Assembly: GCA_018697195.1 (NCBI GenBank)
Contig: CM031878.1
Coordinates: 9,569,351 to 9,633,350 of the forward strand
DNA length: 64,000 nt
Direction of reading: 5' to 3'
Source: Certhia americana
Lineage: Eukaryota; Chordata; Aves; Passeriformes; Certhiidae
Part shown: positions 37,701 to 46,400 of the stretch, piece by piece
Layout: each line of letters starts with the position of its first letter
Numbering within the stretch: the first letter of the stretch is position 1
Position numbers and translations under genes: made by a program
Notes under the pieces: generated by a model
What the model was told of the DNA's origin: nothing
Database searches by the model: none
Seen by the model: the letters and a program-made list of their open reading frames with translations, nothing else

Positions 37701-39213
37701 ATGTTCAAAGACTTCCAGCTGACAAAGCCACCTGCTGTACCAGCGAGGAGAGGAGAACAGCAAAGCCTTTCAGGTGCTTCTGGAATTTTCAGCAGTTAGT
37801 TAAGTAGTAAAGTAGGCACTTCTAAAGATAGTAGAGATCATGATGAAATGGAAGCTAGCAAGCTGTCTCTCAAAATGACTGGTAATATTTTGGAGTTAAT
37901 GGTTATTGAAATAGAGGGTCAAAAGGCTGTCTCAACTAATAAATCAAAGACTTGATCAGCAGCAGTGGCTGAACACTGACATCTAGTGCCTAAATGACTT
38001 GACTAGAACAAGGTAAACCTAAGTCTGTACAAGGTTAGAATTTCCATACGATTTAAGCTTAGTGAGGGACAAGCAGGAGTTAATACCGTTACTCAAAGTC
38101 ACTCCAACCAACTTCCACATAATCTTTTTGTGTTTCTAATGAGATGAGCTGTCTGTACAAACAGACCTGAGTTCTTGTTAAATCTGTCAAGTGACTATAG
38201 CGTATGTCTCTCTTTTTTAGAACCACCAAAGCCTGCTCCTCGACAAAGTGCGCTGCCAGCTGATGGCGTGCTTGAAAGTCAAGACAAAACAGACCCTTTC
38301 AGTGCCTCACCTGTAAGTAGCAAAAAAACCCCAACAAAACAAATGAACAAACAAAAAACAACAAAACAAAAATAAACTACAAAAAAAAAAAAAAAAAAAA
38401 AAACCACCAAAACCCCCCAAATGACATCATCACCACAAAAAAAGCCATCAAAAACCTTTTTTTCTTCTTAACTCTCGTGCCTATGTTTGAGCACTAGTTT
38501 AGTCCTGGCTTTAGAGGCCATAAAACAAAAACCTTTTGCATCTTTGAGGCTAATATGTACTCTATCAGAGTTGCAAGAAGGTTAACAAAGCATTATTCCA
38601 TTTTGGTTGGCCCCACTACCAGTTTCCCAAGTTGCAAAGTTCCATATTATTGGGACCCTCTACAAAAGAGTATCAAATAATGTAGCTGCAGAAATACTCC
38701 ACTTTGGTTGTATATAACCCTGTTTAGAGCAGACTGATCAGTGTGGATTGTGAAGCTTTCTAGCTGAAAAAATGGGAGGTTTCATGTTCAGGACTGTGGG
38801 GAAAGTGATTTCACCCCATTTGGGACAGAGCGCTTGAAGCCCTCAGTGGAAATTCTGGACCAGTTCCAGAGTTGACTTACAACTCCTAGCATTTTGTTAA
38901 AAGATCTCTCATCATTACTCCACTGGCTCCAAAGGAGTGTTCAGGAGCAAACATGGTTTTCTGAAAAATACCTTGCCTTGGACTAGCATAACTGCTAACA
39001 CAGTTTAGAGCTCCCTTCTTTTGTTGAAGCAGTGCAGTAAATGTGTGTTTAGCAGGAGCTCTGAAGTGTTCTTTCCAGGTATTTGAACAGGAAATAGCTC
39101 ATAGAGCTATGCAGTGGAAGTCCACTAACAGCTTATATCTCTTCCTTTAGAAGGAATCTCAGAATCCACCTTCTGATCCTTTCGGTGATCAGTTTGGCAA
39201 CCCATTTGCATAA
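28699..39213 (+). CDS. DAB2: DAB2, Disabled-2 clathrin adaptor (13 coding exons)
   Basis: DAB2 is a cytoplasmic endocytic adaptor that joins FxNPxY-bearing receptors (LDLR family, megalin, integrins) to clathrin, AP-2 and EH-domain proteins and also acts in TGF-beta and Wnt signalling. Coding exons: 28699–28792, 30030–30169, 30807–30905, 31220–31351, 33313–33396, 33634–33657, 33930–33977, 34178–34240, 35035–35664, 36500–36653, 37246–37773 (or a later donor), 38221–38312, 39151–39213. All junctions are GT–AG and all phases agree. Residues about 35–185 form a PTB domain nearly identical to mammals. The rest is a Pro/Ser-rich tail with a clathrin-box-like LVDF (235–238), DPF motifs at 290 and 295, one NPF in exon 12, a PPKPAPR SH3 ligand and a C-terminal NPFA. 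Length is about 716 aa if the first donor of exon 12 is used (human 770). Oddity: reading on to the ancestral exon 12 donor meets a TAG in the myosin VI-binding region. Confidence 0.93.
28793..30029 (+). other. DAB2: DAB2 intron 2
   Basis: The intron is 1.24 kb. It contains an AT-rich imperfect repeat at 29,264–29,352 and an A/C-rich tract at about 29,905–30,010 that runs up to the short pyrimidine tract of the next acceptor. No gene is seen. Confidence 0.85.
29264..29352. repeat. AT-rich imperfect repeat of a TACCTCGGTAT motif
   Basis: TACCTCGGTAT, or a one- or two-base variant, occurs at 29,264, 29,287, 29,322 and 29,342, separated by ATAAATAAAATA-type spacers. Spacing is 23, 35 and 20 bases, so it is an irregular minisatellite. 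Confidence 0.7.
30030..30169 (+). CDS. DAB2: DAB2 exon 3: start of PTB domain
   Basis: It has 140 bases and enters with one base carried over (split Gly codon). It encodes [20 protein letters not shown] and onward through the [22 protein letters not shown] block, the first strand and helix of the PTB domain, almost identical to human. The donor is GTAAGG and the exit is in phase 0. Confidence 0.95.
30170..30806 (+). other. DAB2: DAB2 intron 3
   Basis: A 637-base GT–AG intron with a CATTCTCTTTAG acceptor. I see nothing else in it. Confidence 0.85.
30807..30905 (+). CDS. DAB2: DAB2 exon 4: PTB domain
   Basis: It has 99 bases, exactly 33 codons, phase 0 on both sides. It encodes [20 protein letters not shown] and [13 protein letters not shown], core PTB strands that match human with few changes. 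Confidence 0.95.
31220..31351 (+). CDS. DAB2: DAB2 exon 5: PTB domain
   Basis: It has 132 bases, 44 codons, phase 0. It encodes [20 protein letters not shown] and the [20 protein letters not shown] segment, the part of the PTB fold that lines the FxNPxY peptide groove. The acceptor is TTCCAG and the donor GTATGA. Confidence 0.95.
31352..33312 (+). other. DAB2: DAB2 intron 5
   Basis: A 1.96-kb intron and the longest between DAB2 coding exons. Open frames on both strands are short and do not resemble proteins. No repeat was recognised. Confidence 0.8.
33313..33396 (+). CDS. DAB2: DAB2 exon 6: PTB C-terminal helix
   Basis: It has 84 bases, 28 codons, phase 0. It encodes [20 protein letters not shown] followed by KEEEEKKK, i.e. 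the C-terminal helix that closes the PTB fold and its charged extension. Confidence 0.95.
33634..33657 (+). CDS. DAB2: DAB2 exon 7: 24-nt microexon
   Basis: This eight-codon exon (SEEASKTE) has a TTTAG acceptor and a GTAGGT donor, phase 0. It corresponds to the human EEASKA segment. It is too short for an ORF scan and was found by phase and homology. Confidence 0.88.
33930..33977 (+). CDS. DAB2: DAB2 exon 8: 48-nt exon
   Basis: Sixteen codons, phase 0, encoding [16 protein letters not shown]. It aligns with the human NGSEALMILDDQTNKLK region but is slightly shorter. The donor is GTAGGT. Confidence 0.88.
34178..34240 (+). CDS. DAB2: DAB2 exon 9: [15 protein letters not shown] exon
   Basis: It has 63 bases, 21 codons, phase 0. 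The acceptor TTCAAG at 34,172–34,177 is chosen because exon 8 ends in phase 0 and because the start at Gly gives an ungapped match to human. A second AG 32 bases upstream (AACAG, ending 34,145) would shift the frame. Confidence 0.85.
34241..35034 (+). other. DAB2: DAB2 intron 9
   Basis: A 794-base intron, GTAAGT donor and AAATAG acceptor. Nothing else is recognised. Confidence 0.85.
35035..35664 (+). CDS. DAB2: DAB2 exon 10: large clathrin/AP-2-binding cassette exon
   Basis: It has 630 bases, exactly 210 codons, phase 0 on both sides. It carries LVDF (clathrin-box-like), [11 protein letters not shown] with two DPF motifs for the AP-2 alpha ear, and [11 protein letters not shown], and ends in [12 protein letters not shown]. 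In mammals the matching exon is skipped to give the short p67 isoform; a symmetric exon here allows the same. Two human NPF positions are changed: the first reads DLF and the second NLF. Confidence 0.93.
35665..36499 (+). other. DAB2: DAB2 intron 10
   Basis: An 835-base intron with a CTTTCTAG acceptor. The frame of exon 10 stays open about 80 bases past the donor, which is read-through only. Confidence 0.85.
36500..36653 (+). CDS. DAB2: DAB2 exon 11
   Basis: It has 154 bases (51 codons plus one). It encodes [14 protein letters not shown], then a Ser/Gly-rich stretch and [10 protein letters not shown], which matches the human ASDIFAPP and [10 protein letters not shown] segments. The donor is the less usual GTTAGT. 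Confidence 0.9.
36654..37245 (+). other. DAB2: DAB2 intron 11
   Basis: A 592-base intron. It contains a run of 28 C residues 132 bases before the CCCCCAG acceptor. Confidence 0.85.
37086..37113. repeat. 28-base poly-C homopolymer in DAB2 intron 11
   Basis: An uninterrupted C run on the + (transcribed) strand, therefore G28 on the template. Such runs form G-quadruplex or i-motif structure and are hard to sequence, so the exact length is uncertain. Confidence 0.95.
37246..37773 (+). CDS. DAB2: DAB2 exon 12 (shorter form)
   Basis: The exon enters with a split Gly codon. It encodes a Gln/Pro/Ser-rich stretch with VNPFQSNVF (EH-domain ligand), a proline block (PPQPPPRA) and the well conserved [20 protein letters not shown] then [11 protein letters not shown]. 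By hand count 34 of 40 residues from NDAF to GEQ equal human. I end it at CAG|GTGCTT because this leaves phase 1, which the next exon requires, and avoids the TAG at 37,797–37,799. A second phase-1 donor, GCA|GTTAGT (exon end 37,794), also precedes the stop. The ancestral donor is at 37,882. Confidence 0.75.
37774..37881 (+). pseudogene. DAB2: Decayed tail of DAB2 exon 12 (former myosin VI-binding segment)
   Basis: Read in frame this stretch gives 37 codons that align without a gap to human DAB2 residues about 677–713, including SSKVG against NSKVG and RDHDE against ADHDD. Only about 15 of 38 positions agree, against 34 of 40 just upstream. The tyrosine of the Ser-Tyr-Phe motif is replaced by TAG (37,797–37,799). 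A usable donor (CTG|GTAATA) remains at its end in phase 1, so exon length and phase are ancestral. The human 675–713 fragment is the reported myosin VI cargo-binding region. Confidence 0.75.
38221..38312 (+). CDS. DAB2: DAB2 exon 13: SH3-ligand exon
   Basis: It has 92 bases, entering in phase 1 and leaving in phase 0. It starts with EPPKPAPRQ, the conserved SH3-binding proline motif just after the myosin VI segment of human DAB2, and ends [10 protein letters not shown]. The acceptor is TCTTTTTTAG and the donor GTAAGT. Its conservation argues that protein is still made from sequence beyond the exon 12 stop. Confidence 0.9.
38313..39150 (+). other. DAB2: DAB2 intron 13
   Basis: An 838-base intron. 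Apart from the A/C tract at its start nothing is recognised. Confidence 0.85.
38316..38425. repeat. A/C-rich low-complexity tract after exon 13 donor
   Basis: A-runs broken by CCCC, ACAA and CCACC begin within a few bases of the GTAAGT donor and include an A run of over 20 at about 38,379–38,402. It resembles the tracts at 15.6 kb and 29.9 kb. Confidence 0.85.
39151..39213 (+). CDS. DAB2: DAB2 exon 14: C-terminus
   Basis: Twenty codons plus TAA, encoding [20 protein letters not shown]. The final DPF and NPFA match the mammalian C-terminus and bind AP-2 and EH domains. The stop is followed five bases later by a GTAAGT donor, so the 3'UTR is split. Confidence 0.93.
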   Translation, partial: KESQNPPSDPFGDQFGNPFA

Positions 39214-39218
39214 ATCAG

Positions 39219-39948
39219 GTAAGTGTTCTATTAATAAGCCAACCTACTTCATCCTCTGAAATTTATTGAGGAAATGTTTGGTGAAGAGAGAAGCTACTGT
39301 AGTTTTTAGCTAACATTAATTCTCTCTGATATATGGCAAACAGTGCTTGCAAGAACTTCTGCTGGAGTATCCCTATCAGACTTGTACATAGCTGTGTTCT
39401 GTCCAAGCCTACCCAGCTTCACTTTCTTAGAAATAAAGAGTTTATTTTTCCACAGACTTAAATTCCCAGCCCTCAATTCCTTTCCTTGAGGAAAATTAAT
39501 GACTATATATGTGCTGCAGAACTCAGAGGAGCTGACTTCAATGCCTTCAGACACCTGTGGGAGAATGTTAGCATAGAGTACCCTGTGTACGGCATACAGG
39601 TTTCTGAAGCTTAATTACCTCAACAATTGCAGTTTTGGACTCTGGGTACATTGGGATAAAACTAGAAAAAGGCTATTAGACTCTGATTTTTAATCAAAAG
39701 CTTTTACATGCACTTTTGTTGGTAGAAACTAATGTAATTTGAAATTTCATACCATTGGCTGAAGAGCATGATCTGATCCAGTGAATCTTCTGCCATACCT
39801 TTCAGTCTTCCCCTGAAATTCTGTCTAGCTTCTGATAGAAGACAAGTGTTTGTATTTATTGTTTTAGTTTTGTTCTCAGTGGCTCTGCTTAAGTAATGAA
39901 GCCACAACTCTTAACCATCCTAACACTAATTCCTTTTCATCATACTAG
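39219..39948 (+). other. DAB2: DAB2 3'UTR intron
   Basis: The donor CAG|GTAAGT lies at 39,219, six bases after TAA, and a CATACTAG acceptor ends at 39,948. Human DAB2 also has a last exon that is only 3'UTR. The junction is too close to the stop (under 55 nt) to trigger NMD of the normal transcript. Confidence 0.7.
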
Positions 39949-41395
39949 GCATAACTAGGAATGGACAAGTGGAATAACTGGACCTCTTCTCAACGTGATT
40001 TTTCTACGTGTTTCACTTTGCTGTCTGCTATTCTTGCTGTTGTTTCATGATGTCTGCAAACTAAAATATATACAGGTGGATTGAAGCATGGACCCTCAAA
40101 GAACATGCTGTGAAGATGATAATTCAGGGCAAAGCAAATGGGGATATTGACTCACGCTGAAAACCCAAATTCAAATTGGCAGATGCTACCTTTACTTTAG
40201 TTCTTTGCACTTCTCTACAGAGGTTGGCAGCACTGAGTAATGTGTCTTGTACCATTTCCCTTTACACAGCACTTACTGTCCCAAAATAGAGGAACTTAAT
40301 GTACCTAGGGGAGAGATGTTGCCTCTGCATAAGGGTGTTGAATTAGTAGCTAAAACTCCACACCTTAAACAACTAGGTCAGTTGCCCATTATGACAGCAA
40401 CAGCCAGTTGTAAAGTTAAGTGGTTGCTACTCAGTTCTAATTGGTGATTGGATAGATAACTTGGTCTCTTTGCCACAAAAATGTAACTATGTGTAGAGGA
40501 AAATAATCAAATATTAGTCTATTTCACTTAAAGTAAAAGTATCATTCTGCCACAGATGTGTCATTAAGGGACTGCGGGGTCTGTAACAGCGCTGCTGAAG
40601 CCCTGAGTACTAGAGGCCTACACTGTAAGCTGAAAAACTTCTTGCAGAACACTTAGGTAGTTGTGGACACTAACTGTTGTCTTGGTGCTAATATGGCAGT
40701 TTTCAGGGAGGGAAATCTACCAGGGTTACTCTTCTGTTACAGTGGCTTGGCAAACAAATGAAACTCGTGGGGATCTTGCTTATATCTCAGTGAATCCCTT
40801 ATGTGCTCAGTTTGATGTGTCTCATGGTGTAGAGGGGTAAGCTTCCAGCATGCTAGAAAACAAAAACACCAAAATGGCTTCACTCCGTGCCTAGGCTCCT
40901 TGTGAACAGATGCACCACCTCTGTGCCATTAATTTGAGGTAGTACTCCATCTCTTGGGGAAACATGGAAACATGCCTTTTCTCAAGAGCCTCTTTACTAA
41001 TAGAGTTTTGAATCAGTTAAGACTGCCTGTAACAGCTACATTCTTGGCCAGGGGTGATGACTGTTGTGTCAGAAGTTTTTCTGTTAATGTTAAGTATAAA
41101 CTTGAAATGTTATTGCTAAATCAAATGCCTAAGCCATTGTTAAACTGGAGAGCTAAGAGAGTCAACTTGAATACAGCCTTAGTACCCAACTCAGCCAGTC
41201 ATGCAATTAGTCTTGTATACGAACTTCTCTTGCACTTTCTGTAATGCAAAATAATTTTAAAAATTAAAAAAAAAATCAAAAATTTAAGTATTTGTCTTAA
41301 ACTGGAAATGTAGGAACTTATTGATGTCACACTGTTATATAAAACTGTAGTATCTGTTACTTAATGACATTAAAAAGAAGCAATTCTTCATACCA
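39949..41395 (+). other. DAB2: DAB2 terminal 3'UTR exon
   Basis: Non-coding sequence in the expected position after the 3'UTR intron. It ends at one of two ATTAAA signals (41,263 or 41,369). The latter has a GTGTGGTTTTT downstream element about 35 bases on. Exact end is not known; AATAAA also occurs near 41,862 and 42,450. Confidence 0.55.
41369..41374 (+). terminator. DAB2: Candidate DAB2 poly(A) signal ATTAAA
   Basis: ATTAAA followed at about 41,408 by a GT/T-rich element, the usual arrangement for cleavage about 15–25 bases after the hexamer. Confidence 0.5.
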
Positions 41396-43390
41396 AATGA
41401 ACATCCGTGTGGTTTTTAATTCTGTTCTCTGTAACTCAGTCTTGTGGTCTAATTGACATTAGAAGTTCAAAGCCTGCCAAGAATCACTCCTCACAGTTTC
41501 TGTAGCTGTCTGATGGTAAAGTGTCTTTAACTTCTTGCATTGGACCTGTTCAACAAATGCTGTACCATTTAAAAAAAAATCTCCAACTGATTTAGTAAAA
41601 ACTGTCCCTAGAACGTTGTCCCTTTGGCTGCTCAGCCTGAGCTTGTTGCTGCTAAAGATGCTTTCTTGCTTCTTTCTGCAGGATCTTGGGAGCTGTGTAC
41701 TTAAACTGCATTGTGCTAAGAAGTTTCAATAATTCAGATTCTGTATTCCAGCTTTACAGGTGATCTAAACTCATGCTGGGAAATCTCAGTTAGAACATGT
41801 TCTCAAGAACATGTGTTCAGAAGAAACTATACATCTTTTAACAGACATAGCTAAATAACAATAAATATGCTAGTAAGCTGATGGTTTAGATTATTCTGCT
41901 TATTTCTAATACTGTTTGATGGTTAAGAGGTTAAAAACAACTCATTGCAAGGAATTTGTTATCCAGCATGAAATATAGGTCTTATATGGGTTTACAGAAT
42001 GAGGCTTTATTGTTGAGTTTGGTTTGGGTTTTGGGGAGTTTGTTTGTTGTTGTTTTGGGGTGTTTGTTTTGTTTTGGGTGTTTGGGGGGAAGATTTTGGG
42101 TTTGTTTATTTTTTTTTTTCTTTTTACTTTATCTTCTTGACTGCAACATACAATTATGGCAACATACTATTTAGTATCAAAACTAAAAGGACAATTGACT
42201 GCCTTAATGCCCATATGAAGGATCATGTTTACCAGCTTTTGAGTTAAGGATTTTTCAGATTATGAAATGGCCATTAGGATGCTCATTTAGAACAGGACAT
42301 CAACCTGGCCAAAGACGCTTGCTGGTCTGTTAGATAACTTTGAATAGTTGTTTACTCTGAGTCTCTGCCTTAAAGAACCATGAACTGTGATAGCAATTTT
42401 GATGAAACAATATAATATTAAAAGTGTCTATGTCTTGCATTCTTGCCTAATAAATGAGTTTACTGAAAATGGATTCATCAAGCTGGACTGAGGCTGCAGC
42501 AGATGAAAATTTCTTTAAATGGAATAATCCAAATCATGGCTTGAACAGGGAAGGAAATTTGCCTGCCTCACTTTACACACTTCCCTTGCCCAGCCACAAA
42601 GAATGTGAACAGAAGAAAAATAAAACAATTTTATTTTTTTTTTTCAATTGCCCATGGTAATTTGGAATATCTTTATCCTGGATCATTATTTTAAGATTGT
42701 ATCCAGAGGTGTAATTCTTAACAGCTAAACAACAGGTTATTTATGAGTGACTTGTAACTGTGTCCAACACATGATGCCTTAAATCTGGATTACAGCAAAC
42801 TACTGAAAAGGAATTTTCTTCTAAAGAGCTGGCTTGTGGTTTGGGTTTTTGTGGCAGAGTGAAAGCTAAAAGCATTTTAGTCTCATTCAAACACACAAAA
42901 AAATAATGTGTTGTTCTTTTATATTGGCTGGGTGAGGAATAAAAAAAGAATCTTGGGACTTTAGTCCTCCAGTACTCCAAATGAGGATTCCAAAGCTGTT
43001 ATACACTGAACTTGCACTTGTAAACAGCTCTGCTTTAGGAACTATGTGTTCTTTGCTTGAGTCACTGTTATGACAGCTTTTTTACTAGGCAGTTAATGGT
43101 TCTCTTAATTCAATACATAATGTCTTTCCTATATTCAATAGGTACTGTTAAACAAAATTAGTTTATTTTTAACCTTGCAAGTGTTTCACAGTATTTCCCC
43201 ATTCAGGGAAAAAGTGAAAATTTCTGAAAAGTGGACTTTAGAGCACTTACAGTAAGGCAGTTTTGTCCAGTTACTGGCATTCTTCAGTACACACTGATTT
43301 TTGTTTGTTCTCTTGGTAATAAATAACAAAAGGAACAAATAAATAAATTACAAATTCAGTCACGACGATTCTAGTCTGTTCACCTACAAA
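41396..43390. other. DAB2–C9 intergenic interval
   Basis: About 2 kb. It contains a p53-like palindromic pair (41,793–41,816), a G/T-rich block (about 42,015–42,120) with several GGG/GGGG runs, and AT-rich sequence with AATAAA motifs before C9. No coding exon is seen. It must hold the C9 promoter unless C9 has an unseen upstream exon. Confidence 0.65.
41793..41816. promoter_or_regulatory. p53-like response element (two decamers)
   Basis: GAACATGTTC fits the RRRCWWGYYY half-site perfectly, and after 4 bases GAACATGTGT fits with one mismatch. The first is also inside AGAACATGTTCT, a palindrome of steroid-receptor half-sites without the usual 3-base spacer. Motif match only. Confidence 0.25.
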
Positions 43391-43461
43391 ATGAGAATCA
43401 TGCTTATAGCCATACTATGCACCGTAGTGACAGTTGCCTCAGTCTGGGGGGAAAGCAGAAG
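43391..43461 (+). CDS. C9: C9 exon 1: signal peptide
   Basis: ATG 43,391 opens [20 protein letters not shown], a typical hydrophobic secretion signal, then ESR and a split Ser codon. The donor is GTAAGT. ATG 43,400 would also leave a hydrophobic signal, but the first ATG is preferred. Confidence 0.85.
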
Positions 43462-46400
43462 GTAAGTGTTCTTTTTCTTCTGCAGCTATCTCCACTGTTT
43501 TGTTTCTCTAACACAGAGCATAAAAATACAGTGTGGATATTTCTAATGGTACCTTGCTCAGATATCCTACGAAAAAGAAAATTACCTCTTACTGTATTTC
43601 GTGGAGTCAGCAGTGTTTTATTTGTTTATTTTGGATATATATGACATAATAAAGATGCCTGATAGCAGTTGAACACATATTTTTGCAGGCAGATAAAGAT
43701 CAGGTACCTTTTTCTGTTGCATGCTTTGTGAAAACACCTAATCTCAATCTATTTCTTTCTGAAGCTGCACAGTATTATGCTGACAGGGCTTCCCTTAATA
43801 TTTAAAGACTCCTAGACTGCCTATTTCTAATCTTTGGAAATACAGCCTTTGTGTTTCCAATGCAAGTATCCCTAGGAGGAAACAAAGGCCTGCCTAGTCC
43901 CTACCAAATGGTCATGTGAAAACAACTAAAGAGCTCCTCTACCAGAAATGTGTCATTCTCAAGAATGGTCAAAACTAGGTGATGAAAAAACGTGAGCCTT
44001 ATGATAGATATATGTTGAAGCATGTCCAGAGGAAGCCATGACGTTAATTAGAAGACTGAAGCACCTCCCTTACAAAAACTGTAAGAAAGCTGGGGCTGTT
44101 CAGTCTGGAGAAGAGAAGGTTTTATGGTACCTTTAGTCCCCAGACATTCCAGCATCTGAAGGTGCCTACAGGAATCTGGACATGTACTCTTCATCAGTAA
44201 CTATAGTGATAGGATGAGGAGGAATGGATGCACGCTGAATGAGGGGAAATTACGGTTAGATATTAGGAAGGAGTTCTTTACTGTTGGCATGGTGAGACAT
44301 TAGAAGAGATTCCCCAGGGAGGCTATGGATTACCAACACTGGGAGTGTTCAAAACCAGGTTGGGCGAGACTTTGAGCAGCCTGGTCTAGTGGGAGGTATC
44401 CCTGCACACGACAGGATAGGGACAAGATGATCTTGAAGGTCCCAGCTGTGCATAGGGACAGCTTTCACTAGACTGGGTGGCTCAGACCCCCAGTATGGCT
44501 TTAAATGCTTCCACGGATGGGGCATCCACTACTTCACTGCTTCACTACTCTCATAACAAAAAACTTCCTCCTTATATCTAATCTAAACCTACACTCTTTT
44601 AATCTGTTCCCCCTTACCCAGTCACTCCATGCTCTTGTAAAGAGCCTCTCTGCATATTTCTTGTAGCCTTCCTTCAGGTATGGGATAGCTGCAGTGAGGT
44701 CACCTCTAAGCTGCCTCTTTTCCAGGTTGAACAATCCCAGTTCTCTCATTCCTTCTTCACAGGAGAGGTGTCCATCTCTCTGACCATCGTAGTGGCTTCC
44801 CCTGGACTCTCTGACAGGCCCATATTTTTGCTTTTTAGAGGACCCCATCTCTGGATGCAGTGCTCCAGGTGTGTCTCAGCAGAGCAGAGCAGAGGGGCAG
44901 AATCCCCTCCCTGCCCTGCTGCCCACGGGGCTCTGGATGCAGCCGAGGACACGTTTGGCTCTCTAGGCTGGCAGTACCATGGCTGGGGCATGTTCAGCCT
45001 CTCACCCCCAGCACCCCCAAGTCCTTCTGGGCAGAGCTGCTCTGGGTCTGTTCATGCCCAGCCTGTGCTGATACTGGGGGTTGTTCCTACCCAGGTGCAG
45101 CATCAGCACTTGGCCTTGTTAAACCTCATCAGATTCCCATGGATACACTTTTCAAGCTTGTCCAGGTCCCTCTGGATGGCATCCTATCCTTCAGGAACAT
45201 CAACAGCACCACTCAGCTTGGTCATCTGCTAATTTGCTGAGGGTGCACTCAATTCCTTTGTGTCATCAATGAAGATATCAAATAACACAGTCCCAATACA
45301 GACCCCTGATGGACACCATTTGTCACTGATATCCATCAGGACCCTGAGCAATTGACCACTACCCTCTGGATGGGACCATCCAACCATTTTCTTATCCATC
45401 TATTAGTATAGAATTGGATCTATCTCTCTCAAATTCAGAGAAAAGAATGTTGTGAGGGACCATACAGTCAAAGACTGTACAGAAGTCCAGATAAATGACT
45501 TCTGCAGACCTTGTCTTGTCCACTGATGGAGGCCACTAGATTGGGTAGGCATTTGTTCCTTATGTTTTGATGGTTATTATTATTTTAACATTCAGATTCA
45601 ATTAAAGCACAGCTTTAGCATGTTCAGTTAGATATGGTCCAGACAGAAGATATGATTATTAGACACAATCCATAGCAGGCAACATTGGCCAGCAGCTTGG
45701 CTCCCCAACATACCAAAGGCTATGCAGCTTGAAGGTGGTGCTAGCAACTACACTTGGCAAAGCTATGCTCTCATGTGATGTGATCACATTTTCAAATTCA
45801 AGAAAAATGTTTCTTATTCTAAGGCAATATATATTATGGTCAGCAATAATTATCAAGATATATAAGACCTTTTTTTGAATCATCCATGTTGTAACTGATG
45901 AAGTCAACAGCTCTCTATTCTGAAGCATGTACTTATTCCTACTGTCTTTAACGACAATTCAACAACAAATTACCAGGGCCATGTGGCCTGCAGGTTTATA
46001 GTGTACTGTGCAATCCAAGACAAAGTGCACACTGTTCTATGTACTGATTGTGAAATGGCTTTTGCTTTCCAAAGAATACTCTTCTGTCCCTCAAACCTTT
46101 CAATAAAGGATAGCAGAGAAGGTATCTTGATTTCCGTGCCCACCTCTGAAGTTCGTGCTCTCAACTGTCACCTTCAGTGATATTCTTCAGTAGCTGAATT
46201 GTTTTTACCTCCTCTCCTATTTAAATTGTGTGACATAGCATCTGTTTCATTGTGGTATTTCAGTGACACTTTTTCTTCAAATTTAATGTGGAAGTGACAA
46301 GTTTGCAAATTTTTGTAGTATCTTCGTTCTTCTAAACAATGTTTTTAATATACATCCCTTTGCTCTCCCAGATAATCTGAATAGTGGATGCATTAGTGGT

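Noticed and set aside
42015..42120. G-rich G/T block as a G-quadruplex
   Set aside because: GGG runs are present but loops are long and irregular, so a stable quadruplex is doubtful.
44768..45240. Open frames of 126–154 codons in C9 intron 1
   Set aside because: They lie inside the antisense CR1 copy and do not read the CR1 protein; composition artefacts.
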